Position numbers and translations under genes: made by a program. Source: Anastatus disparis (lineage: Eukaryota > Arthropoda > Insecta > Hymenoptera > Eupelmidae). From it: a stretch of 64,000 nt of DNA. The DNA lies in assembly GCA_017163975.1 (NCBI GenBank), contig JAFFSR010000227.1, positions 5,756,501-5,820,500 of the forward strand, given 5' to 3'. A model generated the notes under the pieces. It saw nothing but the letters and a program-made list of their open reading frames with translations. It was not told where the DNA came from and searched no databases. The number at the start of each line of letters is the position of its first letter. The stretch's first letter is position 1. Of the stretch, positions 13,288 through 25,120 are shown one piece after another.

Positions 13288-13478
13288 GAGGTTTCAGTGG
13301 CTCAGTCGGTAGAACGATGGATTCATAATCTCGAGGTCTCGAGTTCGAATCCCGGTCTCGGCTGTTTTATACAAGCACCACTGTACGTTGCATGTGCTTT
13401 GTTCACAAACACACTCTCGGACTCCGTCGCTAATTAGCATCACAATGATAGCTGAAATACAGCGACGTTAAATAAAAT
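13288..13478 (+). repeat. tRNA-derived SINE, copy 1
   Basis: The head resembles tRNA-Met: an A box (TGGCTCAGTCGG), an anticodon-loop-like ATTCATAATC and a B box (GAGTTCGAATCCC). A body shared with the other copies follows ('ACAAGCACCACTGTA', 'CTCCGTCGCTAATTAGCATC', 'CAGCGACGTTAAA') and then an A-rich end. The A and B boxes form an internal RNA polymerase III promoter. This is not a functional tRNA: there is no proper acceptor stem, and the body continues for ~120 bp. Four other copies in the window (42.6, 46.8, 50.1, 57.0 kb) define the family. Confidence 0.85.
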
Positions 13479-15821
13479 GTTTAAAAAAATGTAAACATGA
13501 TGTTTAGCTCCTACCGGTTCGTCTTCCATTATTATTTTTATGTTTTTATTTTATTGAAAAATAGCTTATTTTGCGACTTTGCTAACGTGAAACCTTCTAC
13601 AAAAAAAAATATTTAAACGAAAATTAGATTAAATATAATAAAACTTAAATTAATTTTTGTTATAAAAGATTTAAAAGATTATTTCAATGAATATTATGTA
13701 TTTAAATTAATACGCATGTGGTACATAGAAAATATTATTTTAAATTAGATCTACTTATACGAAATTTAATTAAAATGAAGAATAGCTATGAATTATGACA
13801 TCGATAAATAACGTAACCGGGTCATATCTATAAGTGCAGAAAAACGTAAAATTAACCCCTTGTCATCATATTTGTCAAAAACATATACGCATCGCCGTTG
13901 AACCTTTGTATTTTTTTATTTGATTTTCAATTATACACGCCTCGAAACCAAATCTTTCGTGTAATTTTCGATAAATGTTTTTTTTTTCTCGTTGCAACGA
14001 TATATCGGCAACCGATTTCACGGTATAACATTTTATCGAATAACGAACTAGGTATAGATCTATCTATAAAATTTTTAGCTTCGAATACAAAAAAAAAGGG
14101 TTACCAGAAAAGTTATACTATTTTTGGCTCGAATCGATTCATCCCTTTTTTCAACGTACATCGTTCTGATTGAATTTTTTACGCGGTACGAGAAACGTAT
14201 AGGGAGAAAACATGAAAAATTGCGATACGGTGCTTCAAATTTTAGCCCTTTTTCTTTCGTTTTACTTGGTTATTTATTAGGCGTATATTTTTCATTAAAT
14301 TTGGCTGGTTGGTTGTTCATACATCGTAATAGTTAGCTTTATACGAATATAAAATTTTGATAATTTTTATAAAATTATAAAATTAGTTAATTAATAACGT
14401 TAATATGATTGCAACGATAATTTAACGTTAATAATGTTGTTATAAAGTCGTGTCACTAAAATTATCCAGATGAAATTTCTTCTTTAACAGGAAGTTTAGA
14501 GATTTAAAATGGGACCGTTAAACTCACTCATCTGGAACTTGGGAATTAGTTCAAGAAAGATAATAAAACTGGAAATAGCTAAGACTGAAGTTTATGAATT
14601 TTCTCATAACTTCATATTATTTTGAAGATCGTTAAATAAAATAAACTTTAACATCAGTTGTACAACATATTACTCGAAAAATAATAAAGTATCTAATTAT
14701 AATAATTGACGTAAATCAAACTTTTAAATGCTAATTTCGCCAAGAAATGATTAACACTTCGTAAACTATATATTTTTTGTGCATATATTGTTATGTAAAT
14801 AAACATATTCACTCATCTACTTCACTAACAAGTATCAATATATCGACATATTATGCTAATACAAGAAAGGCCTAAGTGCTTCTTTGACGTTGAAACGCAT
14901 CTACTAGAAAAAAATCGATTGATCAGAAATAAAAAAGCGAAGAAGGAACCGATGCTTGTAAATAATGCCGCAAAGAATATACATAAGTCAAATTCATCAA
15001 TTCGTTACAGAGCGCATACACAAACGTGTGTATTGTACGCTTTGGTGGGCAGTCGTATTTACGCCTTCCTCTCACCCTTTTTTCTTTTGTACGTACAATA
15101 TACATTGGTATAATCATACTTTACAAGCGTAAATAAACGTTGGATCGGGATTAAAGGCTTCACGCGATAATTCGAAATAAAAAGGAGGTATCAAATCTTT
15201 TTAAAAGCATTCGAAACTTGTGTTGTTTTTTTATATGTTTTCTAATGAAATGAAAAAAACTAATGCTTTTAATTTTCTATATAGATTGTGATTTTTGTGT
15301 AGGTATTTGGATTCTTGTTCAATCCTTTGATATAAAATAAATACTCGTAGATAAATGTTTGATTAAATTTTATTCCATTGTATAGTAATAGGGAGACAAA
15401 TTTATAGCATTGAAAAAATTACTATACTGAATTTTGAAATTTGTTACATTTATTGAAAAATTTGCTAAATTAAATGACTAAAATTATATCAAATTTTACT
15501 ATTTAGAATAATAATTTTTATGATGATAAGAGTTTGTTCACCTACATCAAACTTTTCTCTCAGTGTACAATTTTAATTGGTGATTGAGAAATTTTAAGAA
15601 GCCTCTATTCATTAAAACAGGTCAAATCAATATTTTTGTATTTTATAAAATAATATAATGATATTTTTCATTATTACGAAAATAAGAAATTTTAAATTCG
15701 ATTGCCAGATAATAAAAATATTGATTTCTTTAATCCAAACCTCCACTAACTCTCATCGGTATCCAATAAAAATCAAAAGTACTACCCGATTATCACCTAG
15801 TCATAACTTATATATACGTGA

Positions 15822-15825
<4 letters not shown>
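13479..15825. other. Intergenic A+T-rich sequence
   Basis: No gene, RNA or dispersed repeat recognised. Two moderately open plus-strand frames at 13.9-14.3 kb lack motifs, splice partners or codon structure and look like chance. Confidence 0.35.

Positions 15826-15868
<43 letters not shown>
15826..15868. repeat. (TA)n microsatellite
   Basis: About 21 uninterrupted TA repeats. Confidence 0.9.
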
Positions 15869-15870
<2 letters not shown>

Positions 15871-17010
15871 TAACCAGAATCAATGAGCAAACACTCGAAG
15901 CCACGTGTTATTACAGAATATTTCGATTTAAATGAAGGAAAAGTATAATTGAGAATGCTCTTCGGTAGCCGTGAGAATAAAAAAGCCATTAACGAAAATA
16001 AAAAGAAAAACTAACTAGGTGAGCAAGCCCGTTAATATTACACGTGATAATCAAATATTTGTACTTCAGTGATAAAGGTATAAGCGGCATAATCCTCGTC
16101 ATAGAAACTAGATAAGTCGTGATTGCGGTTTATTGCTTTACTTTTATACATAAGAATATCATTGGCAATGTTATAACTGATATTGAATTTAATATAAATT
16201 TATGAGAATTCTTTATTTTTTATTCTTTTTTTGCGATTGTGAAACATTATTATGATTGGATTATTGATTAAAAATAAATTTCTCGTTTTTAAACATTATA
16301 TACCCTATAAACAATAATTTATCAAAAATAATTTAAACCCGTTATAAATAAATAAATTTATTAGACTATAAGTCGACTTTTAAGTTTCCGATCTTCTAAG
16401 AGTTTAAAGCTGTTCTGATGAATTAACAACCAAAAAAACTAAAAATAAGAAAGAAGTATAAATTGCTAAAATCTTTTGGCACAACATATGTCCTTAGTAA
16501 TTTGATCAATATTTTGTATCTTTTTCCTAGTCTCGATTCTAACGGGTATAATAAATACACAAATTTCATAATTGCTAGAATACATAACCAAACGACACTA
16601 GCTTCCATATTAACATAACAAATTTAAAAGCCATAACTATATATTCATCGGTTTGACGAGTTATCGTGAGCATCATACTCTTTATCAGTTGATTAGCGAA
16701 CAAGCCGACATATGGCCAATGCTTACTTTATAGGATTATCATGCACTTGCTTTTAATCGTATATCCACTGGAATTGTCTATTTCGTCAACGAGCAAACAA
16801 GTAGAAGATTCATGAGTAATAAAATATTCTGCTGGGCTATCGAAATCCATGTAAATTTATACACATCGGATTATAATCATGGACACTGTTTTTTCATTAT
16901 TGAAAGTTCAAATATAGCAAAGATGAAATGATATATGTAACAACATTTACATATTTCTTTATGAATTATATTTTATTATTCACAAAGTTTGTAGGATTAT
17001 CAATGTAATA
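15869..17010. other. Intergenic A+T-rich sequence
   Basis: Nothing recognisable: no exon, RNA gene or repeat. Confidence 0.35.
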
Positions 17011-17212
17011 GCGGATTCGCATGAAAATTAATGCATTTTGCTGTAATTTTATTATTGCATGAAATTTAATGCAAAAATCACATGAAATTTGCTTCTAGTA
17101 CACGTATTAAACTTCACGTACACACTGAAAGCAAATTTTCTGTAATTTTTACGTTAAATTCAATCCTACAATAAAATTACAGTAAAATGTATTAATTTTT
17201 ATGCAAATCCGC
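17011..17212. mobile_element. Foldback MITE, about 202 bp
   Basis: The two halves are imperfect inverted repeats of about 90 bp: GCGGATTCGCATGAAAATTA at the left end pairs with the reverse of ...ATGCAAATCCGC at the right end. Shared inner blocks include CTGTAATTTTATT and AAATTTGCTT. The element is flanked by ATA on both sides, a possible 3-bp target duplication. No coding capacity, so a non-autonomous DNA transposon. Superfamily not assigned. Confidence 0.7.
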
Positions 17213-17750
17213 ATAAATTTATATTGAAGAATATTAATTTTTATATGTATTAAAATTTAATATCATTTTAATGGCCGAAACACACTTTCGTTGAAAATTA
17301 ATGTACATGCATTAATATTCATGCATTTTTAAATTGAGTATCTAATCAATTGATTATATAAAAATTTATAAAAAATAATTATAATTCGAAATATTTCTGA
17401 AATAATTCTTAATAATTCCGAACAAAATGAATAAAATCTCAAAAAATAAGACAAGAACTATTGTATTACGAATGTCAAAACAAACATCTTCTTAATAAAT
17501 CGGCAAAGAATAAAAAGTTATATATATAGCTTTTAAACAAGTTCAAACCATGAATTTTATTTACACCGCATCTCTGATCTAACAATAATACCGGACTCAC
17601 GCAGTGCGAAAAAGTACATATATCGGACTAACACAATTTACGATTGTAAAAAAAATTTTTATTTAAAAGAGGTGTAATCAGCCCCGAAACCTCTAATCCT
17701 GTAACAAGCTCTGCACAGCTCATACAAACACATACATGCACTTGTATATT

Positions 17751-17753
<3 letters not shown>
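17213..17753. other. Intergenic sequence downstream of the MITE
   Basis: At 17,270-17,330 there are further TGCATTAAT / ATTCATGCAT blocks resembling the inside of the neighbouring MITE, possibly a degraded second copy. Otherwise featureless. Confidence 0.3.

Positions 17754-17791
<38 letters not shown>
17754..17791. repeat. (TA)n microsatellite
   Basis: About 19 TA repeats flanked by CATACA/ACATGTACA motifs. Confidence 0.85.
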
Positions 17792-17796
<5 letters not shown>

Positions 17797-18110
17797 GTAC
17801 ATACACATACAAACCCTTGAATTCACGTACAAGTAAACGGCACGCGTCGTCGTGAGTTGGGGGGTTAAGTTAAAAAGAATGGGGTGGGGGTAAAACGGGG
17901 CGGGTTTTTTTTTCTCTCTTCTTTTCGTTGAAGCACACTATGCTCGATGATTATGGGGTGCGCCCAGTGGCTTTCATGCCAAAGAAATAGTATAAGAGAA
18001 GAAGACAAAAAAAAAAAAAAAAAAAAAACTAAAAGAGAAGAGAGAGAAAAGAGGGGATATACGCACGCGAAACACCCCAGGCACAAGGCTATATATATGA
18101 TGGTAGCACA
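17792..18110. other. Less A+T-rich block upstream of tap
   Basis: Contains a G-rich run (about 17,860-17,905), a long A-run (about 18,008-18,028) and an AGAGAG purine tract. It lies immediately 5' of the putative non-coding first exon of tap, so it is a reasonable place for the promoter. No canonical TATA-initiator pair was confirmed. Confidence 0.35.
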
Positions 18111-18119
18111 GTTGCTTGG

Positions 18120-18418
18120 CTCATATATAGTCGAAAATTCAAACTCGACGGAAGTGTACTTATAATACATATTTCTTTTGGCTTATATTTTTTTTTGAGT
18201 GAAATTTTCGATTTCGAAAAAAGATAAAGTTTAATTGTGGTGGTTCATGTGATACTGGTATTATTTGAGATTGTTTGAAGTTTCATATTCGTTTGGTTAT
18301 TGCGAGGGTTAAAAATTTTATTAAAGTGATTTTACAAGTTTTTCTTTTACTTTGTGAAGTGGAAGGAGTTATTGGAATTTTTTTTAGTTTCATTTTCTTC
18401 GATCTTGATATCAGAAAG
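18120..18418 (+). other. tap: Putative non-coding first exon of tap
   Basis: Inferred. A donor site AAAG|GTAAAT (GT at 18,419-18,420) precedes an intron that would end at the TTACAG acceptor at 19,042-19,043. Spliced in that way, the exon has an in-frame TGA (18,406-18,408) shortly before the junction, so it would be 5' UTR and leaves ATG 19,052 as the first usable start. The 5' boundary is arbitrary; the transcription start was not identified. Confidence 0.35.
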
Positions 18419-19051
18419 GTAAATTGATTATAAATTTAAACTTTTATGCTTACTTAAATGCAGAATATTTAGTTAGTCAAAAATTAATAATAACCAGTAA
18501 AATTTTCGGATTCGAAAATTTATCTGCTTTTTTTTACTGTCCTATTAAATAATTTTTTGATATATTTAATTTTTATTCATTTGAAATTCTATTTCCATTA
18601 AAATTTAAAAATCATTTTTTAGTAATTATGTATATTAAATTCAATTTAAATTAAATTGATATTTCTATTTTTTTTAAATTATACCGTTTGAAAACTTATC
18701 ATTAAATTATGTTTTTTTTTAATTTTATACTTATTTTATTACCAATTTTATAGTTATTTGATTACCAAAATAAATTGTTAGCATTATTGAATTAATGTCC
18801 TTTTTTTAATTAATTTTTAGCATTGAATTAATAAAAATTTAAATTCTCAAAAATTTTTATGAGAATATCATTCTAATTGAATATTAACGAATTTTCACTT
18901 ATTATCTATAAAAGCGGCATGAAAATAACTATAATTCTGTAGATTCTATAAATTAATAAATCAATAAAATTTAGAATTTAAAAAATTACTAAACTATAAA
19001 AAAAACAACCAATTAAAAAAAAAATGACCATTTAATGTTACAGCATCACCA

Positions 19052-19273
19052 ATGTTGAACAATCAGCCAATGTTAAACATGCCGTCGGAGTATTCTTATT
19101 GTAGCGAGGCAAGTGGTTTCGATGATCTTTCAAGCTCATCAGATTCAGGATTTGATGTGAGCTTTGAATCACCAAAACATGAAATATCAGCAGACACAAT
19201 TGTCTTCGCTGCAACGAATAAAGAGGAGAAACGAAAGAAGTCACGCAATACACGATGTAAAAGTCCCACGCAG
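19052..19273 (+). CDS. tap: tap/neurogenin bHLH transcription factor, coding exon 1
   Basis: Encodes residues 1-74 of a 278-residue nuclear protein. The start is fixed by in-frame stops just upstream in both spliced and unspliced versions. The region is acidic and serine-rich (EYSYCSEASGFDDLSSSSDSGFD) and ends in a basic, probably nuclear-localising stretch (KEEKRKKSRNTRCKS), as expected ahead of a neurogenin-type bHLH domain. The donor is CAG|GTAAGG at 19,274, phase 0. A splice acceptor (TTACAG) ends at 19,043, eight bases before the ATG, suggesting a 5' non-coding exon. Known: tap (also called biparous) is the Drosophila member of the neurogenin family. It works with Daughterless-type E proteins on E-boxes in neural differentiation and axon growth. 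Confidence 0.88.
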
Positions 19274-19859
19274 GTAAGGAAGTTTAATGAATATCTTTTC
19301 TTACTCTTTCTTTTTTTTTTTTTACTTTTTCTTTCATTTTTTTTCATTCTTCTTTTTTTTTCACTATAACTCGCGTGCACTTACTTCCGACGGAAGGTGT
19401 ATATAGCTCGCCTTTCATTGCATCATTTGCGGCTGAACATTATTGTAATTATTTCCGATACATTCATCTGGAAAGTTATGTTGAAATACGCGGTTTTCAT
19501 TCTCTTTTTTTTTGGATATTTTAATTATTGAAGGAAAAAAATATTCAGCAGTTTAACATTTAATTTTATTGTCTTTTAAATCGAAAAATTTTTTTATGAG
19601 AAAATAAATATTATGATTATGATCCTGTGTTTTTACAATTTAGTCTATTACTTTTTTGATAAATAATTAAATATTTTTAATAAAATTTTGATTTTATCAT
19701 CACGCAAACTCAAATTTTTAAATAAAATTTTATCGAACAAAAGTTTTTTAATTTTGAATAAAATATTAAGCTTCAAGATAAAAAAAATTTTCAAACTTAT
19801 AATTAAACTTTCACTTTTCCAAAAAATACTCAAAATCATTTCTCCTTTTCTGTTTCCAG
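19274..19859 (+). other. Intron of tap
   Basis: Phase-0 intron of 586 bp. Donor CAG|GTAAGG; acceptor a strong pyrimidine tract (TCTCCTTTTCTGTTTCCAG). Content is T-rich at the start and A+T-rich towards the end. No alternative exon or repeat recognised. Confidence 0.88.
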
Positions 19860-20474
19860 GTCCTCCGTATAAAGCGTAATCGTCGTATAAAAGCAAACGA
19901 TCGCGAGCGTCATCGCATGCACACATTGAACGATGCCCTCGAAAGATTACGCATGGCATTGCCAACGTTTCCCGAAGATACAAAATTAACGAAAATCGAA
20001 ACACTACGTTTCGCTCACAATTACATATGGGCATTACAGCAGACGTTGGGCAGTGGTACAGGTGGCGAGATAACATTGAGCGTCGGCAACGTTACAGTGA
20101 GCATCGGCGAAAACGGCAACATGATAACATCGACGACTGGCAGCTGTGCTGTTGCAGCCCAAAAACGTCTTGGTCCAGGACCACATCCGTTCATGGGAAC
20201 TTATTGTCCTGGTATACCGCCACAGACTTGTCATTTAGATTGGCCGGCATCGAATGATTACGATTGTTACTCCAGTGATCAAAGTGTCAGTCCACCACAG
20301 CACATGCAAGTACATCAACCGCCACAAATGTTGCACCAAATGCAAACGCTTCAACAACAGCAGCAACAACATCAGCTAGAACAGAATCATGTCATTTATA
20401 CAGCACCGACAGGCTGCTACGATCAGAGGCTGCAGTATCAGTTCGATAGGCAAGATGTTTATCAGTGCCTCTAG
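19860..20474 (+). CDS. tap: tap/neurogenin bHLH transcription factor, coding exon 2 (bHLH domain)
   Basis: Encodes residues 75-278. The bHLH domain spans about residues 82-137. The basic region reads [20 protein letters not shown] with the E-box-contacting Glu and Arg in NDRER (E90, R91). Helix 1 runs to LERLRMALP, and helix 2 is [20 protein letters not shown], the wording typical of the neurogenin/tap subfamily rather than atonal, achaete-scute or NeuroD. The C-terminal half has no recognised domain. It is rich in Pro, His and Gln with a Q-run (residues ~222-234, [14 protein letters not shown]), a common feature of insect activation regions. The stop is TAG at 20,472-20,474. Predicted role: neuronal-lineage transcription factor dimerising with the E protein Daughterless. 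Identity as tap is strong from the bHLH sequence; function in this species is inferred. Confidence 0.93.
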   Translation, partial: VLRIKRNRRIKANDRERHRMHTLNDALERLRMALPTFPEDTKLTKIETLRFAHNYIWALQQTLGSGTGGEITLSVGNVTVSIGENGNMITSTTGSCAVAAQKRLGPGPHPFMGTYCPGIPPQTCHLDWPASNDYDCYSSDQSVSPPQHMQVHQPPQMLHQMQTLQQQQQQHQLEQNHVIYTAPTGCYDQRLQYQFDRQDVYQCL

Positions 20475-21070
20475 TGCTGTTGAAAAAAAAAAATATTTGC
20501 GCTTGTAATTATTGTATGTATCGGATGATTTTCTTTTCATTTTTTGGGAAAGAAGTGTATAAAGTTGAAAAAGTGTTGTACAGAGAAATATTTTTTGATA
20601 ATAAGATTATTTACGCGATGCGATTTGAAAAAAAAAATTTGAGAAATTTGTATCAATATATCTTATTTTTATTGTCCTTTCTGTGGATGGATTTAACGGT
20701 TGATGAAAATTTCACAATTTTATACCCTTTAAGAAGTGAAAGTAAACTATATGAAAGTTAACTATCTCATAAATTTATTTATCAAAAAAATTGATACAAA
20801 TATCTCTAATGGACATAGTGTATTGATTAGTCGTAATATTTTTTACTAATAAATAGACTATATTTAAATATAAAAAATCAAAGTTTAATATTTTCTGAAT
20901 TTCTATGGTTAAGCTATTGCGAAATTTTATTCTTAATAAAAGTGTTGGTCTAAAAAAAATTATAAAGAAAAAAATAATTTGATATTAAAACGGACTGTGA
21001 CGGAAAGTAAATTTTCAACGTGAAATGTTCAATATTTATTACAATTAAATTGTGGGATCAATAAATGTTC
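20475..21070 (+). other. Probable 3' UTR of tap
   Basis: A+T-rich sequence after the tap stop with three AATAAA signals (20,848-20,853; 20,935-20,940; 21,060-21,065). Any of them could define the mRNA end; the sequence cannot choose. Confidence 0.45.
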
Positions 21071-22430
21071 AATTTTTTATCTAAAAGTATAGTTATCAAT
21101 CTATTTATACTTGCACATATCAAAAAATGAAAATTTTTGTATATGTAACTGCGAAACTAAACCTAACTATACTTGATGAAAAAATGAGCCTTAAAAAATA
21201 CGTAACTGTTATACAATAAAAAAAATGATAAGCAATTACAGGAATTTCCTCCAAAATACAATAACAATAAGAATTAGTTTGTAAGTGCCGATAATAATGG
21301 ACGCCGTTAAAATGCCACACTTGTGATCGCGTCCATAAAAAAATAAAGTGTTTCATGCGAGCGTCGTTATCTACTATTGTAAGAACTACGATACTTTAGT
21401 ATTTTTATTTCTTTTTAATTTTTCGCGTTTAACAAAGAATTCCCAAAGATCAGTCGTAAGGCTTTAAGTTCTTACGTTCCTTTTATTTTCTAGTCATCGA
21501 TAATGGTACTGAACAAAAAAAGAAAGAAAAAAAAAATGTGTCAATTTGATCTTCGATCTTGATCTCGATTAATCACGATCTCAATATTTTCTTCTTTTTT
21601 TTTAATTATTTTTTAATTTTCACTTATTTTATAAGCTACTGCTCGTATTAGCTTGTAAGTTTTTGATGGCCAGTGGCAATGCCGCCTTGATCCAGTGCTC
21701 TTATATACTATTGTATAGCGAAATTCGTGAATCAGGGATTTTAAACATTTGTACAGATATGCGATTTTAAAAAAATATTGTCAATAAATCATATTTTACC
21801 TAAATATTTGAAATTATTATTCATTAACCCATATTTTCCAAGAAATTAAACTAGAACATTTTGAGTTTGGTTTTGATTACTTTATTTCATTCCCATAAAA
21901 ACTATTATTTGATGTCATGAGAAACTTGTAATTACGAAATTGATCTTTTAATGGTCATATTAACGAAAATTTGTATTATTTGAATCTATTATCTATAGTA
22001 CAATATCTACATATCAATTAAATTTTTTATGAAATCTTTTAATAAATTTACATAAGCTGTATTTAAAAATACTTATCAATAACAAAATTTTTACAGACAA
22101 AGAATTTTTAGATAAAAAATTAAAGCATTAAAACTTACAAGTATAATCAAACGTATTGGCCGTTCATTAAATTACCCATAATACATCAAATAATTAATAC
22201 TTACTAATAATTGAACATAGAATATATACCTACCTTCAAAAAGGCCTCACTACAACTTATTCATTATGACCTAAATATACAAAAATATTAAACGAAATTC
22301 CAATAATTCATTGGAAAATGCAATAACATACTAATCAAACCACCCCATCAATGAACCAAATAACGATACATCCAACCTGAAAATCGTTTTTGTTTTCAAC
22401 TTTTCTGCAGCTTGTCACAAAGGAAATCAA
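21071..22430. other. Intergenic A+T-rich sequence downstream of tap
   Basis: No gene or repeat recognised. Towards the right C strongly exceeds G (22,321-22,380: 19 C, 3 G), the left half of a composition reversal centred on the next island. Confidence 0.35.
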
Positions 22431-22660
22431 CGTTTAGCGCATACCAGCATTATCAAAAAATCTCTCTATATTATATATGTATACAGCAGATGTATCAGCC
22501 ACAAGAGCCGAGCTTTAATCCCCCGGATAACGCGTGCGGCATGATTTCTCTAGACGCGTGCCGGCAATAAACGCGATCGTTGCGTGCGCGCACGCGTCAC
22601 CAATGTTAAATCGTTCGTTCTTCCTTTTAACGCCATTGTGTAACACCTCTAATTAGCTAA
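22431..22660. other. CpG-containing island downstream of tap
   Basis: Compact, comparatively G+C-rich block with many CpGs (around ACGCGTGCCGGCAATAAACG and GTGCGCGCACGCGT at 22,553-22,598), including palindromic GTGCGCGCAC. No coding potential. It sits at the centre of a C-rich to G-rich strand switch. Candidate regulatory element by context only. Confidence 0.35.
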
Positions 22661-25120
22661 TAAAAAATATAATGCAACTGACTTATGCACTTTAAGCTAT
22701 AAGGATATTGGATTCGTTATTTTTTTTGGAAGAATAACTAATATCGTAGAAAATTAATGAATCATTATTAATGAGGAAGATTCGAAATTTTAGTTGGTGA
22801 AAATATTTGATTTTTAAAATTTTGGAAAAAGTTATTTTTAAGATTTGATTGTTCAAATTGAATTAATCTAATCTCTATACTATAATCTTCTAGTGATGCT
22901 TTTACCAGAGTATAAAAAAACTGCTTTATTTACAATAATTTATTTGTGGTTTCGAAAATAATTTGAGAATATTATTAATATTATCATAATAGTGATTTTT
23001 AAATAAAATATTTATATATTCATTGTTTCTATAATATTCTAAATTATTGCCATAAAAATTATTTAAACTTAAAGCAAAAACTTTAAAAATCCTAAATGAT
23101 TATAAAATATTCAAAAGAATGATAAAATTTCAAAAAATTAAATGTCAACTATACTTCACAATACTAAATTTTGACTTTAGAAATTTAAGACCCAAATAAA
23201 AGCACAGAGGAAAAAAATCTCCAGTAGCTCCGTTGAAAATTTTTTGAAAAGGCATACACAGACACACACACACACAGATACACGTAACAAGGCAAGAATA
23301 ATCCAAGTATTAGAAAAATAAATAGCTGACTCGTGCTCGATCAAACGTCAGAAGTGTGATCTATCAAAACAAGGGTGAAAAATAAAAGGGCGGGCGCGCG
23401 CTCTCGCGTATACAACGTCGTAGAATGAAAAGAAAATATTTTGCTTAACACTTGCATAAATTTTGTTTTTCGAGTACCTTATGGGTAAGATATTATACCG
23501 TTTGTTTATACGTTATATCGGTATAAATGATGCAATGAATATTTTGCAATTGTTTGTTGTTGTGAGACTTTTATTTTTTAATCCGTGAATTTCTAGATGG
23601 GGTATTTTTTGTGTAGGGAAATGTGTAGAACGCAAAAAAGTTGTTTCATTTGAACGTGTAGTTGTATTGTTGTGATTTTTGAAAAAAGTTAGTACAAGAT
23701 TAAAGGACAAAAAGAGTTTTCTAATGTTTAGATTAAATTTAACTTTGAAGCAAATAATATTTTTCTTTTATTTTCAAATTCATAATTTAAAATCTTGGTG
23801 CATTTTTATTTCATTTTATTCAGACAAACTGTTTGCACTAAAATTATCATCATAACATTTTCGGATTTATAAAAAATTTCAAAAAACAATTTATTAAAAA
23901 AAGATAAAATTAAAAGTGTTTTATTTTCTAAAAATTTCAATCGCTAATTGATACGACAATTTTATTTTCGACCGCATGCACTTGATTTCTCCGTAACAAT
24001 ACCTCTGTTACACCACATTTATGAAGAATCGCACTGAATTCGTCATGCCATTTAATGTCCGATCAATAAAAATTTTCTCCAATATCCAGCCTATTTGCAA
24101 ACAGTTCTTAGCACAATACACAAAAATGCAAGCTGCATCCGAAATCCGTTATACACACACGAGACACCGCATACGCGTATTACAACGTTATATACAGTTT
24201 CCCTAAATCTCGCCAATAATGGTAATACCTTCAATAGGCAAAGAGCTATTATTTGGACGATATATCAAATGTGTACATAGCATCGCGTACATAGACGACA
24301 GAAGGTCCCTATAAAGGTGTTAGGATTTTTGGGGATAGGGAAACAATTTTTCTATAGAAAATAGGTGACACAAAGTCTTTAGCTCTTTTTTTTTTTAATA
24401 ATTTTTTTATGTTTTACTTTTTTTTGGTGGATAGAGTACGTTTTTTTGTATTTTTTTTTGGAGATCAAGAGAATCATTAAGAACTTGGGGAACTGATAAA
24501 TGAGTTCACTAATTTTTTTAGCTTATAGACTGGGCAATGCAGTTATGAATTTTTACAATGTTATTGAATAAAAAGAAAAAAATATATATTGTCCTTTTTC
24601 TTTAGATTGTACTTGGTTACAGTTAAAAAAAATTGAGCAATCATTTATTTTATTTAAAATTATTCCTTTTAGTATGTAATAAATCTTATTGAAATACGAC
24701 ACATAAATTATTTTTTCGAATATATTAAATCAACTTTATCAATAAAAAATTATAACACCGTTCTTTAATAATATTCTAAATGATAATACTTTTGAAACTT
24801 AAAAATAATTTATTGATAAAATTATTATAATTACAATCAATAAAAATTAATAAATGATTACAATATATTTGAAATGATTTATCAATTTCATTCACGGAAA
24901 GCAATTCTCTCTCGACATTTGATTTCACGGAAATTTAGAAAAATGTTTCAATGCAAACAATCAATGCGTATCATCTTTCAATTCACTTCTTTTCAGTGCA
25001 AAATAAAACAAAAAAAAAACGGGGAAAAAAACGGAAAATTCACCCTCGCTCAAACGTCAATTGTCTAAAATAAATAAAAAAAAAATGATTCCGTCTCCAA
25101 TCTTTGAATGAACGTCATGT
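22661..25120. other. Intergenic A+T-rich sequence
   Basis: Nothing recognisable except a short CA repeat (23,262-23,275) followed by a small G+C-richer patch (GGGCGGGCGCGCGCTCTCGCG, about 23,390-23,410). Confidence 0.35.

Noticed and set aside
13288..13365. Possible tRNA-Met gene
   Set aside because: A and B boxes are present but there is no matching acceptor stem, and the same ~190-bp body recurs in five places: a SINE, not a tRNA gene.
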